DNA of 64,000 nt from HGM13634 sp045537285 (GTDB lineage Bacteria; Bacillota; Clostridia; TANB77; CAG-508): contig JAZSPC010000050.1 in assembly GCA_045537285.1 (NCBI GenBank), forward strand, positions 1-64,000, read 5' to 3'. Under the pieces are notes generated by a model, which saw nothing but the letters and a program-made list of their open reading frames with translations, made no database searches and was not told the origin of the DNA. How positions within the stretch are numbered: the first letter of the stretch is position 1; each line of letters opens with the position of its first letter. The position numbers were made by a program, and so were the translations under genes. Shown one piece after another: positions 18,744 through 26,897 of the stretch.

Positions 18744-20687
18744 ATGCCTAAAAAATTACTAATAACAGAAAAGCCATCTGTTGCGATGGAATTTTCAAAA
18801 GCATTAAAACAAAATACTGTAAGAAAAAATGGATATTTAGAATCAGAAGATTGGATAATAACATGGTGTGTAGGACATTTGGTTACAATGTCTTATCCAG
18901 AAGTATATGATGAGAAATTAAAGTTTTGGAGATTAGATACGCTTCCATTTTTACCTACTGAATATAAATATGAAATAATACCAGCTGTAAAAAATCAGTT
19001 TGAAATTGTACAAAGTCTATTACAAAGAGAAGATGTAGAAGAAATATATAATGCTGGTGACTCTGGACGTGAAGGAGAATATATACAAAGGCTAGTATTT
19101 ATGATGGCTAAACCTAATCCAAATGCAAAAATGAAAAGAGTTTGGATAGATTCACAAACAGAGGAAGAGATTTTAAGAGGAATAAAAGAAGCAAAAGACT
19201 TGTCAGAATATGATAGTTTATCAGATTCAGCATATTTAAGAGCAAAAGAAGATTATTTAATAGGAATCAATTTTTCAAGACTTTTATCAATCATATATGG
19301 AAGACGTTTAGCAAAAGAAATAAATGAAGATAAAGTTTCAATTTCAGTAGGGCGTGTAATGACTTGCGTATTAGGAATGGTTGTTTTAAGAGAAAGAGAA
19401 ATTAGAAATTTTATTAAAACTAAATACTATAAATTAATTGGGAAATTTGGAAATCAAGACTCTGAGTTTGAGGCAGAATGGAAAGTAACAGAAAATTCTG
19501 TAATGTACAATTCGTCTAAATTATACAATGAATCAGGATTTAAAAAATTAGAAGATTTAAAAGAATTTATAAATTACTTAAAAGATAAAGAAGCAATTGT
19601 TACAGAAGTAAAGAAACAAAAACAAAAAGAAAATGCACCACTTTTATTCAACTTAGCTGAAATTCAGAATGAATGTACAAAAGTATTTAAAATAAAGCCA
19701 GACGAAACATTAGAAATAATACAAAACTTATATGAAAAGAAATTAGTTACATATCCAAGAACAGATGCAAGAGTTTTATCAACAGCTGTTGCAAAAGAAA
19801 TAACTAAAAATTTAAATGGAATATCAAGAGGATGTAAAGACCAAGAAATACAAGGTTATTTAAATAAAATGATAACCGAAAAATATTCAACAAATATTGT
19901 AAAAACTAAATATGTAAATGATTCAAAAATAACAGACCACTATGCTATTATTCCAACTGGTCAAGGATATGAAAATTATGATGCTTTACCTGAGCTTCAT
20001 AAAAGAGTATATAAAATAATTACAAAAAGATTTTTAGCGATTTTCTATCCGCCGGCAGAATATAACAAAATAAATGTAACAGTAGAAATAGAAAAAGAAT
20101 TATTTAATACAACAGGGAAAGTATGTACTGTAAGAGGATATTTAGATGTTCTAAAACCTATAAAAGAAAAGCAAGAGGAAGAAAAAAAAGAAGAATATAA
20201 GGTGGAAGAGGAAAACTCAAACCTAGATATTTTAAATACATTAAAAAAAGAACAGAAAGTAGAAATTAATAATTTTGAAAACAAAGAAGCGGAAACTTCA
20301 CCACCTAATAGATATAATTCTGGTTCAATGATTTTAGCAATGGAGAATGCTGGGAAACTAATTGAAGATGAAGAATTAAGAGAACAAATTAAAGGTGCTG
20401 GAATTGGAACAAGTGCAACAAGAGCAGAAATTATTAAAAAGCTAGAAAGAATAAAATATATAGAAATTAATGATAAAACACAAATAATAACTCCAACAGA
20501 AAAAGGAGAAAGAATATTTGATATAGTAAATGTATCTATGCCAGATATGTTAAACCCAAAACTTACAGCAAGTTGGGAAAAAGGCTTGGATATGGTTGCT
20601 AAAAAAGAAATAAAATCAGATGAATTTATGACTAAGTTAGAAGCATATATCCATTCGAAAGTAGATAAATTGGTGGTTAAAATGTAA
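18744..20687 (+). CDS. topB: DNA topoisomerase III-like, type IA
   Basis: A type IA topoisomerase that nicks and passes single strands to decatenate DNA. 647 residues. The TOPRIM start is LLITEKPSVAMEF. The second TOPRIM motif reads GDSGREGEYIQ rather than the common D-A-D-R-E-G-E, keeping Asp, Arg-Glu-Gly-Glu. The catalytic Tyr is in LVTYPRTDARVLS. GIGTSATRAEII is the conserved late motif. There are no C-terminal zinc fingers, which separates it from TopA. ATG follows AGAGGAAA by 8 bases. It ends in a bidirectional terminator. Confidence 0.93.
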   Translation: MPKKLLITEKPSVAMEFSKALKQNTVRKNGYLESEDWIITWCVGHLVTMSYPEVYDEKLKFWRLDTLPFLPTEYKYEIIPAVKNQFEIVQSLLQREDVEEIYNAGDSGREGEYIQRLVFMMAKPNPNAKMKRVWIDSQTEEEILRGIKEAKDLSEYDSLSDSAYLRAKEDYLIGINFSRLLSIIYGRRLAKEINEDKVSISVGRVMTCVLGMVVLREREIRNFIKTKYYKLIGKFGNQDSEFEAEWKVTENSVMYNSSKLYNESGFKKLEDLKEFINYLKDKEAIVTEVKKQKQKENAPLLFNLAEIQNECTKVFKIKPDETLEIIQNLYEKKLVTYPRTDARVLSTAVAKEITKNLNGISRGCKDQEIQGYLNKMITEKYSTNIVKTKYVNDSKITDHYAIIPTGQGYENYDALPELHKRVYKIITKRFLAIFYPPAEYNKINVTVEIEKELFNTTGKVCTVRGYLDVLKPIKEKQEEEKKEEYKVEEENSNLDILNTLKKEQKVEINNFENKEAETSPPNRYNSGSMILAMENAGKLIEDEELREQIKGAGIGTSATRAEIIKKLERIKYIEINDKTQIITPTEKGERIFDIVNVSMPDMLNPKLTASWEKGLDMVAKKEIKSDEFMTKLEAYIHSKVDKLVVKM

Positions 20688-20725
20688 AAAGAGTTTAAGA
20701 AAATTATTCTTAAACTCTTTTACCT
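20687..20725 (+). terminator. Bidirectional terminator between topB and the 76-aa gene
   Basis: Perfect 14-bp stem (20687-20700 with 20708-20721) with a 7-base loop; T-runs on both strands. The left arm begins inside the topB stop codon. Confidence 0.9.
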
Positions 20726-20729
20726 GGCA

Positions 20730-20960
20730 CTATTCTTTAATAACCACACGTACAGTGATGCTAGAATTATAATTGTTGATTGTTTTGGTATCACAAGCAT
20801 AATACCAGCCATCAGGAAATCTTAACTGATTGAAATGAGCAAGAAAAATCAAATGCCGTGGATAATCACCATGCATATGAATATCAATCTTGCCAGGATT
20901 GTTTTTTAGCATCCAAATCATACATTCAGCTGAGTTGAAGTCACGGGTCTTTTTGTTCAT
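20730..20960 (-). CDS. Small protein of unknown function (76 aa)
   Basis: 76 residues beginning MNKKTRDFNSAECM, rich in His, Tyr and Trp (IDIHMHGDYPRHLIF, DGWYYACDT). No known domain recognised. The start at 20960 is preferred because AAAGGA lies 7 bases before it; an upstream in-frame TTG at 20981 lies before the site. Its leader holds a 12-bp palindrome GATAATATTATC and a TAAATAAAATAAAA stretch that also occurs in the leader of the minus-strand gene at 43992-44318. Codons such as CGT, CGG-context and ACG are commoner than in neighbours. Confidence 0.65.
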   Translation of the reverse strand: MNKKTRDFNSAECMIWMLKNNPGKIDIHMHGDYPRHLIFLAHFNQLRFPDGWYYACDTKTINNYNSSITVRVVIKE

Positions 20961-21137
20961 AAATTTCCTTTCCGCCCACAAGGGACTTGATAATATTATC
21001 TATTATCCGTTTTATTTTATTTAGGATATTTATATTATATGTATCAAGGGGGAAGTTTAGAACTAATTATAAAAGTTTATTAGTAAAATAAAAAGAAGCA
21101 TCTAATACTAAAAATGTATTGTTTGCTTCTTTTAATC

Positions 21138-21376
21138 TTATTCAACATCTTTAAAAATTTTATCAGTAAAAAATTCGTTTAATTCAATATTCAATCCTTC
21201 AATCCCTCACATATATGTAATATAGTAGTAAGGTTAGGATTTTTACATTTCCCATTCATAAAACTATTTAAAGTAGAATAAGAAATCCCGGAATCAAGTG
21301 AAAGTTTATGTAAGGTTATTTTTCTTTCATCTATCAATTTTAAAATTCGTTTTTTTACTGCTTGTGAAAGTTTCAT
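21138..21376 (-). pseudogene. XRE-family regulator frameshifted by an 8-bp tandem duplication
   Basis: The first about 58 residues form a classic helix-turn-helix (ERKITLHKLSLDSGIS, YSTLNSFMNGKCKNP). The frame then meets TGA at 21191. At 21190-21205 the 8-mer TTCAATCC is present twice in tandem (plus strand). Removing one copy restores an ordinary C-terminus (GLNIELNEFFTDKIFKDVE) that runs to a TAA at 21138-21140. XRE relatives of this size usually have that tail. As it stands the product is 61 residues with an intact DNA-binding domain, so it may still bind operators. The start ATG has AAGGAG 6 bases before it. It lies beside a Bro-N gene, suggesting a phage-type switch. Confidence 0.8.
21190..21205 (+). 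repeat. Tandem duplication of TTCAATCC
   Basis: Two head-to-tail copies of an 8-mer at the point where the XRE frame is lost. Such a duplication is reversible by slippage. Confidence 0.85.
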
Positions 21377-21417
21377 AGCAACTCCTTTTTATATTATATA
21401 AAAAGTATAGCAAATAT

Positions 21418-21445
21418 AACGAAAAAACGTTGACGAAAAATCGTT
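21418..21445 (+). promoter_or_regulatory. Two tandem operator-like palindromes upstream of the XRE gene
   Basis: AACG-N6-CGTT (21418-21431) is followed directly by GACG-N6-CGTT (21432-21445), with A-rich 6-base centres. They overlap the -35 region of the leftward promoter (TATACT near 21400-21405), a normal place for autorepression by an XRE protein. Confidence 0.6.
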
Positions 21446-21592
21446 AATAAGATAGAAAATAAAAATACGAAAGAACAAGTAGTTTCTTTATGTGAGTTAT
21501 ATGATAAGCAAATAGAAAAATTAAGAAAATCTAATGAAATTAGAAAGCAAAGACTTGTAGAATATAGAAGAAAACTGCAAACAGAACAATAA
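21434..21592 (+). pseudogene. Start-less coding remnant
   Basis: An open frame from a TGA at 21431-21433 to TAA at 21590-21592 translates to a charged helical tail (VVSLCELYDKQIEKLRKSN, then EIRKQRLVEYRRKLQTEQ). It has no in-frame ATG, GTG or TTG with a ribosome binding site. It looks like the C-terminus of a lost gene whose 5' part was removed, perhaps when the XRE operator region was joined here. Identity unknown. Confidence 0.4.
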
Positions 21593-21723
21593 GAAATTTT
21601 TTATATACAAAAAAGAACAAAAATTCGCAAAACTATTGTCAAAAAGTAAATAATATGATATATATTGTTTAGTTAAATAAAATGAACTTGCAAGAAATTC
21701 TTTTAAGTTGGGAAGGAGTAAAA

Positions 21724-22575
21724 ATGAATCAAGATAAAATGCAATTAATAAATAAAATTTTTAATCAAGAAACTATTAGAACTATTTGGGATAAAGAAGA
21801 TGAAAAATATTATATTAGTATTGTAGACATAGTTACTGTTTTAACGGAAAGTAAAAATCCTACAACATATTGGAGAGTATTAAAAAAGAGATTAAAAGAT
21901 GAAGGAAATGAAACCGTTACAAATTGTAATGGTTTGAAATTAAAAGCAAAAGATGGAAAATATCGTATGACAGATGTATGCGATATTGAAGGAATGTTTA
22001 GAATAATAGAATCAGTACCATCAAAAAATGCAGAGCCAATAAAACAATGGTTAGCACATTTAGGAAAAGAAAGAATTGATGAAACTTTTGATCCATCTAT
22101 TGCATTACAAAGAGCTATTGATTTATATCGTGTAAATGGTTATGACGAAGAATGGATTGCAAAAAGAATAAAGTCTATTCAAGAAAGAAAAAAGCTAACT
22201 GATGTATGGAAAGAAAATGGAATAGAAAGTAATGTTGAATATGCAATATTAACTAACGAAATATATAAAGAACGGTCAGGAATGACAGCAAAAGAATATA
22301 AGCAATATAAAGGATTAAGAAAAGAAAATTTAAGAGATAATATGGATAATATAGAACTTATATTAACAGATTTATCAGAAGAAGCTACTAAAAGAATTGC
22401 AGCTAAACAAAAACCAAACGGATTAAATGAAAATATTAAAGTGGCAAAGATGGGTGGGCATGCAGCAAAAGTAGCAAGAGATGATATTGAAAGAAATCTT
22501 GGAGAATCAGTTGTAACGAAAGATAATAAATTAAATTATAAATATATAGAAGAAAAAAAGCTAAAAAACTTATAA
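21724..22575 (+). CDS. Bro-N domain antirepressor-like protein
   Basis: 283 residues. The N-terminal about 110 residues fit the Bro-N/DinD type of DNA-binding domain found in phage antirepressors and DNA-damage-inducible proteins (IRTIWDKEDEKYYISIVDIV, MTDVCDIEGMFRIIESVPS, EPIKQWLAHLGKERIDE). The C-terminal half carries the DinD-like YKQYKGLRKENLRDNM and GGHAAKVARDDIER stretches. ATG 21724 follows GAAGGAG by 7 bases; the upstream ATG 21682 has none. Together with the neighbouring XRE gene it resembles the control module of a degraded prophage or integrative element; no integrase or structural genes are near. Confidence 0.82.
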   Translation: MNQDKMQLINKIFNQETIRTIWDKEDEKYYISIVDIVTVLTESKNPTTYWRVLKKRLKDEGNETVTNCNGLKLKAKDGKYRMTDVCDIEGMFRIIESVPSKNAEPIKQWLAHLGKERIDETFDPSIALQRAIDLYRVNGYDEEWIAKRIKSIQERKKLTDVWKENGIESNVEYAILTNEIYKERSGMTAKEYKQYKGLRKENLRDNMDNIELILTDLSEEATKRIAAKQKPNGLNENIKVAKMGGHAAKVARDDIERNLGESVVTKDNKLNYKYIEEKKLKNL

Positions 22576-22617
22576 CTAATTAAGTAAATTATTAGTTTTA
22601 TACATAATATCGACAAT

Positions 22618-22679
22618 AAAATCACCTTTTACGTAAATGTAACATAATATATACCAAGTTACATAAGGAAGGTGATTTT
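22618..22679 (+). promoter_or_regulatory. Hairpin that sequesters the murA ribosome binding site
   Basis: Outer arms AAAATCACCTT (22618-22628) and AAGGTGATTTT (22669-22679) are perfect complements, and inner arms ATGTAAC (22637-22643) and GTTACAT (22658-22664) extend the structure. The murA Shine-Dalgarno (AAGGAAGGTG) lies in the right arm, 2-10 bases before the ATG, so folding would block translation. Confidence 0.65.
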
Positions 22680-22681
22680 TA

Positions 22682-23950
22682 ATGTCTAAAAAATATGTTA
22701 TAGAAGGTGGGAAAAGATTAGAAGGAACTACATATGTATCTGGTTCAAAAAATGCATCTTTACCAATAATTGCAGCAACATTATTAAATGGAGGAATAAA
22801 TAAACTATATAATGTTCCAAACATTCATGATACACAAATGATGTTTAAAATTTTAGAAACATTGGGTTGTAAAATAAAGAAAAGCAATGGTAAAATAATA
22901 ATAGACTCAAAGAATGTAGAAAACTATGAAATACCAGAAAACTTAATGAGAGAAATGAGGTCATCTGTAATAATTGCAGGAGCGCTTTTAGCTAGAAAGA
23001 AAAAAGTAATTTTCACATATCCAGGGGGATGTGATATAGGTTCAAGACCGATTGATCTACATATTAAATCTTTTGAGAAATTAGGAGTTAATGTAATAGA
23101 AGAGTTTGGATATATTTCGTGTGAAGCAGATGAAATAGTTGGAAATGATATCCATTTAGATTTTCCCAGTGTTGGAGCAACAGAAAATATTATGATGGCA
23201 AGCGTAATGGCAAAAGGTGTTACAACTATCCATAATGCAGCAATGGAGCCCGAAATTGTTGACCTTCAAAATGCACTAAATTCAATGGGTGCAAAAATAG
23301 AGGGAGCAGGAACTAATAATATTATTATAAAAGGTGTAGAAAAATTAAAAGATTTGAGTTATAATATAATTCCAGATAGAATTGAAGCAGGAACTTTGTT
23401 GTGTGCAGTAGCGATAACAGGTGGGAATATAAAGCTTCAAAAGGTAATTCCTGACCATATAAAAACCTTGTTAAACAAACTTGAAGAGATGGGTTGCAAT
23501 ATTAAAATAGATAAAACAGAAGTTATTTTAAAAGCACCCAAAAAACTTAAAGCGGTTGATATAAAAACTCTGCCATATCCAGGTTTTCCCACAGATTTAC
23601 AATCAATATTAGGAGTTACTCTAACAGTAGCAAAAGGAACTTCTGTAATAGTAGAAAATATTTTTGAAAATAGATATAAATATTTAAGTGAGTTAACTAA
23701 AATGGGAGCTAAATCTACTATTGAGGGTAGAACAGCTGTAATAAAAGGTATAAGAAAACTAAATAAAGCAAATGTAAGGGCAACAGATTTGAGAGGCGGA
23801 GCAGCGATGGTTATTGCAGGATTAAATGCTAAGGGAAGGACTTGTATTGATAATATAGAATATATATTAAGAGGATATGAGAAGTTAGATGTTAAACTTA
23901 AATCATTAGGAGCAGACATTTATATAGAAGAACTAGAAGATAAAAATTAA
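22682..23950 (+). CDS. murA: UDP-GlcNAc 1-carboxyvinyltransferase MurA
   Basis: First committed step of peptidoglycan synthesis: transfers enolpyruvate from PEP to UDP-N-acetylglucosamine in the cytoplasm. 422 residues, normal length. Lys 23 (SGSKNASLP) and the active-site Cys 117 (GGCDIGSRP), the target of fosfomycin, are both present. It opens a division cluster: ftsQ follows after 20 bases. Two murA paralogues are common in Firmicutes; the dcw-linked copy here is probably the main one. Translation may be controlled by the leader hairpin. Confidence 0.96.
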   Translation: MSKKYVIEGGKRLEGTTYVSGSKNASLPIIAATLLNGGINKLYNVPNIHDTQMMFKILETLGCKIKKSNGKIIIDSKNVENYEIPENLMREMRSSVIIAGALLARKKKVIFTYPGGCDIGSRPIDLHIKSFEKLGVNVIEEFGYISCEADEIVGNDIHLDFPSVGATENIMMASVMAKGVTTIHNAAMEPEIVDLQNALNSMGAKIEGAGTNNIIIKGVEKLKDLSYNIIPDRIEAGTLLCAVAITGGNIKLQKVIPDHIKTLLNKLEEMGCNIKIDKTEVILKAPKKLKAVDIKTLPYPGFPTDLQSILGVTLTVAKGTSVIVENIFENRYKYLSELTKMGAKSTIEGRTAVIKGIRKLNKANVRATDLRGGAAMVIAGLNAKGRTCIDNIEYILRGYEKLDVKLKSLGADIYIEELEDKN

Positions 23951-23970
23951 TATAAGAGGAGTAGTAAAAT

Positions 23971-24984
23971 ATGCCTAAAATGAAAAATAATAAGAAAAAT
24001 AAAAAAGATACAAAATATAATGCAGATAATGAGATCATTATAGGTGTTACTACTAAGCCAAAAGAAAAAGTACGAGTAGAAAAAAAGAAAGCTACTCGTA
24101 CTAATGTAAAATCTTCAAAAAATAAAAAAACTACTAATAACAATGTGAAAAGAGTAACATCTAATAAAAATAGAAAGATTAATTCGAATGTAAAGACAAA
24201 CCAAAATGATTTATCAAAAGAAAAACAGATAAGAAAATTAAATAAAAAGAAAATAATAGGTAGTATAGCTATTGTTTTATTTCTAGCTATTTGTGGGACA
24301 ATCTATTATTTAACGACACCAGTATTTAATGTGGCTAATATTGATGTATATGGAAATGCAAAAAATTCAGTGGATACATATATAAGTTTATCTGGAATTA
24401 ATATAAATCAAACAAATATATTTGGTTTTACGAATAGTAGTGTTATAAAAAAAATTAAAGAAAACCCATATGTCCAAGAAGTGAGAATAGAAAGAAAACT
24501 TCCTAATATATTAAAATTATATATTACAGAAAGAACAGTGGATTATCAAATAAATTATTTGAATTCATATGTTTATTTAAATAATCAAGGATATATATTA
24601 GAAATAAATGAAGAAGAACAAGATGTATTAACAATTGATGGTCTTACTTCACTTAGTGATAATATACAAGCAGGACAAAGGTTATCTAATGAGGATTTAA
24701 TAAAATTAGATACAATATTAAAAGTTACAAATTATTTAAAATATAATAGTGTAGAAAGCAAATTAACAAAAATAGATGCAAATGATGACGAAAACTATAT
24801 ATTAGAATTCGCAGAAGATGGGAAAAAAGCATATATAGGAGATTCTTCAAGTATAACAGAGAAGATGACGGCAGTATCAAAGGTTCTAGAAGCAGAAAAA
24901 GGTAAAAAAGGAAAAATATATGCAGATGAAGAGGCGTTAAAGAGAAATAGAGTGTATTTTAGAGAAGAAAACAAGGAGGACTAA
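23971..24984 (+). CDS. ftsQ: Cell division protein FtsQ/DivIB
   Basis: A single-pass membrane protein of the divisome. 337 residues: a long Lys/Asn-rich cytoplasmic tail (1-90), one membrane helix (about 92-112, IAIVLFLAICGTIYYL), then an extracytoplasmic POTRA domain (VFNVANIDVYGNAKN onward) and the FtsQ beta domain (VRIERKLPNILKLYITER). Its place after murA and before ftsA/ftsZ is the classic dcw order. ATG follows AGAGGAG by 11 bases. Low sequence conservation is normal for this family. Confidence 0.9.
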   Translation: MPKMKNNKKNKKDTKYNADNEIIIGVTTKPKEKVRVEKKKATRTNVKSSKNKKTTNNNVKRVTSNKNRKINSNVKTNQNDLSKEKQIRKLNKKKIIGSIAIVLFLAICGTIYYLTTPVFNVANIDVYGNAKNSVDTYISLSGININQTNIFGFTNSSVIKKIKENPYVQEVRIERKLPNILKLYITERTVDYQINYLNSYVYLNNQGYILEINEEEQDVLTIDGLTSLSDNIQAGQRLSNEDLIKLDTILKVTNYLKYNSVESKLTKIDANDDENYILEFAEDGKKAYIGDSSSITEKMTAVSKVLEAEKGKKGKIYADEEALKRNRVYFREENKED

Positions 24985-24985
24985 T

Positions 24986-25687
24986 ATGAAGAAAAGAAAT
25001 ATAGCAATTACATTAGGAGTAATGTGTATTGCTTTAACAACAGCTGTGTCTGTACAATACAGAACAATTCGTGACGCAAATAAAGTGACCGGTTCAAATG
25101 TAAATAGTGAGCTAAAAACAGAAGTGCTAAGATGGAAAGAAAGATATGAAGAACTTTATGAAGATTTAGATGTATTAGAAAAAATGCTAGAAGAAAAAAG
25201 AACGTTGGCAACTAGTAATGATGAAGCTTCTATTAAATTACAAAATGAATTAAGGACATTAAATGCATTAATAGGAACAATCGATGTAAGTGGTGAAGGT
25301 GTAATTATAAATTTGGCAGATAATAGCTCTGTTACAAATCAAACAATAAGTATATTTGATAATATAAGTAATTACTTAATTCATGATACAGATTTGATAA
25401 TGCTAGTGAACGAATTAAAAAATGCAGGAGCAGAAGCCATTTCTATAAATAATGAAAGAGTAATAAGTACAACATCAATAACATGTGATGGAACAGTTAT
25501 ATTAATAAATGGAAACAAAATAAGTTCTCCTTTTACTATTAAAGCAATAGGATCCCCATCACTTATTTTAGGAGCTATTCAAAGAACAGGCGGACTTTTA
25601 GAAGAACTATATGCTTATGGATTAGTTTCAAGTGTATCACAAGAAGAAAATGTTACAATTTACAAATATAGTGGGGTTATAGAATAG
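24986..25687 (+). CDS. DUF881 (YlxW/YlxX-like) membrane protein, first copy
   Basis: 233 residues with an N-terminal signal anchor (about 5-22), a coiled-coil linker (about 40-95) and a DUF881 domain (EGVIINLADN, LVNELKNAGAEAISINNERV, SPFTIKAIGSP). The family sits between division genes in Gram-positives and is probably extracytoplasmic; its function is not established. ATG lies 1 base after the ftsQ stop with an AAGGAGG site, implying translational coupling. It is a paralogue of the next gene. Confidence 0.88.
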   Translation: MKKRNIAITLGVMCIALTTAVSVQYRTIRDANKVTGSNVNSELKTEVLRWKERYEELYEDLDVLEKMLEEKRTLATSNDEASIKLQNELRTLNALIGTIDVSGEGVIINLADNSSVTNQTISIFDNISNYLIHDTDLIMLVNELKNAGAEAISINNERVISTTSITCDGTVILINGNKISSPFTIKAIGSPSLILGAIQRTGGLLEELYAYGLVSSVSQEENVTIYKYSGVIE

Positions 25688-25695
25688 GAGGAATT

Positions 25696-26388
25696 ATGAA
25701 TAAAAATAAAATAATTATATTAATAACAGTTTCTATAATGAGCATGATTCTATTTGCTGTTCTATTTGCTCAATTTAAAGTTGTAAATGAAGTTGATATA
25801 GCGCAGATTGAATATATGAGTGAACAAGAATTAAAAGAATCTCTTATAGAATGGAGAGAAAAATACCAAACAACGGAGGCAAAAATAAAAGACACAATTA
25901 GTAAAATACAAGAATATGATGAAAAAGTTCAAAGTAATGAAGAAGCAAGAGAACTAGTAAAAAAAGAATTATCAGAAGCAAAACAAACCTTTGGATTAAC
26001 TAATATTGAGGGTGAAGGGATAATAGTTACTTTAACTGATACTGATGAAAGAGTTTATGATTATAAAGATTTACTTAGTTTAGTGAATGAATTAAGAGCA
26101 GCAGGAGCAAAAGCTATTTCAATAAATAATCAAAGAATAGTAAATATGTCAGATATTGCAAATGTAAATTACAGATATATAATAATAAATAATACAAGGA
26201 TAACATCTCCATATACGGTTAAAGCAATAGGAGATAAAACATATCTAAAAAGTGCGCTTACAATTAAAAATGGATATATGGATTTAAAGCAAAAAGATGA
26301 ATATGAAATATCAATACAAGAAAAATCAAATATTAAAATAAATAAATATTCAGAAAAAGTTAATTTAAAATATATCAAATTAGATTAA
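25696..26388 (+). CDS. DUF881 membrane protein, second copy
   Basis: 230 residues with the same plan as the gene before it: signal anchor (about 5-26), coiled coil (about 45-95) and DUF881 domain (GEGIIVTLTDTDERVYD, LVNELRAAGAKAISINNQRI, SPYTVKAIGD). AGGAGG lies 7 bases before ATG; 8 bases separate the two genes. Tandem DUF881 genes are a recurrent feature of clostridial dcw clusters. Role unknown. Confidence 0.88.
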   Translation: MNKNKIIILITVSIMSMILFAVLFAQFKVVNEVDIAQIEYMSEQELKESLIEWREKYQTTEAKIKDTISKIQEYDEKVQSNEEARELVKKELSEAKQTFGLTNIEGEGIIVTLTDTDERVYDYKDLLSLVNELRAAGAKAISINNQRIVNMSDIANVNYRYIIINNTRITSPYTVKAIGDKTYLKSALTIKNGYMDLKQKDEYEISIQEKSNIKINKYSEKVNLKYIKLD

Positions 26389-26401
26389 GAGGAGGAACAA
26401 G

Positions 26402-26749
26402 ATGATACTTTTAGCAATAATAATAGGATGTTTAATGGGAGCATTAATAGGTATTAATATACCAACAATACCATACACATATTCTTCATATTTAGCAATT
26501 TCAATAATTGCAGCATTAGATTCTGTTTTTGGGGGAATTGTAGCAAACTTAAATGGGAAGTTTGATTTTAAAACTTTTGTATCGGGTTTTTTCGGAAATG
26601 CAATTTTATCTATATTACTTACATACTTAGGAGAAAAGTTAAATGTAGACATATATATAGGAGCAATTGTAGTATTCGTAGGAAGAATGTTTAATAATTT
26701 AGGGATAATTAGAAGATATTATGTAGAAAAATGGTCAAAAAGGAAATAA
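26402..26749 (+). CDS. sbp: Small basic protein (DUF1290)
   Basis: 115 residues, three or four membrane helices (about 2-20, 30-50, 60-80, 85-105), matching the small basic protein that sits between DUF881 genes and ftsA in Gram-positives (PTIPYTYSSYLAISIIAALD, GGIVANLNGKFD). Integral to the cytoplasmic membrane; function not established. GAGGAGG lies 8 bases before ATG. A hairpin follows it, so ftsA starts a new transcript. Confidence 0.9.
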   Translation: MILLAIIIGCLMGALIGINIPTIPYTYSSYLAISIIAALDSVFGGIVANLNGKFDFKTFVSGFFGNAILSILLTYLGEKLNVDIYIGAIVVFVGRMFNNLGIIRRYYVEKWSKRK

Positions 26750-26765
26750 TATTAGGGAAATAAAG

Positions 26766-26795
26766 TAAAGCGGAAATATATTTCCGCTTTATTAC
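26766..26795 (+). terminator. Hairpin after sbp
   Basis: Perfect 11-bp stem (26766-26776 with 26781-26791) with a 4-base loop; the T tail is poor, so termination may be partial. Confidence 0.6.
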
Positions 26796-26825
26796 AAAAA
26801 TATTACAAAAATATTACAAATTCTA

Positions 26826-26854
26826 TTGACTTTTTTAAAAAAATATAATATTCT
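26826..26854 (+). promoter_or_regulatory. Promoter for ftsAZ
   Basis: TTGACT (26826-26831), 17 bases, TATTCT (26849-26854). Confidence 0.65.
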
Positions 26855-26897
26855 TAGTAGCAAGAAAATATATAACAAAAAATTGGAGGAGTTAAGC

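Noticed and set aside
20730..22575. A complete prophage around the XRE and Bro-N genes
   Set aside because: No integrase, terminase, structural or lysis gene and no attachment repeats were seen; only two regulatory genes and a remnant are present.
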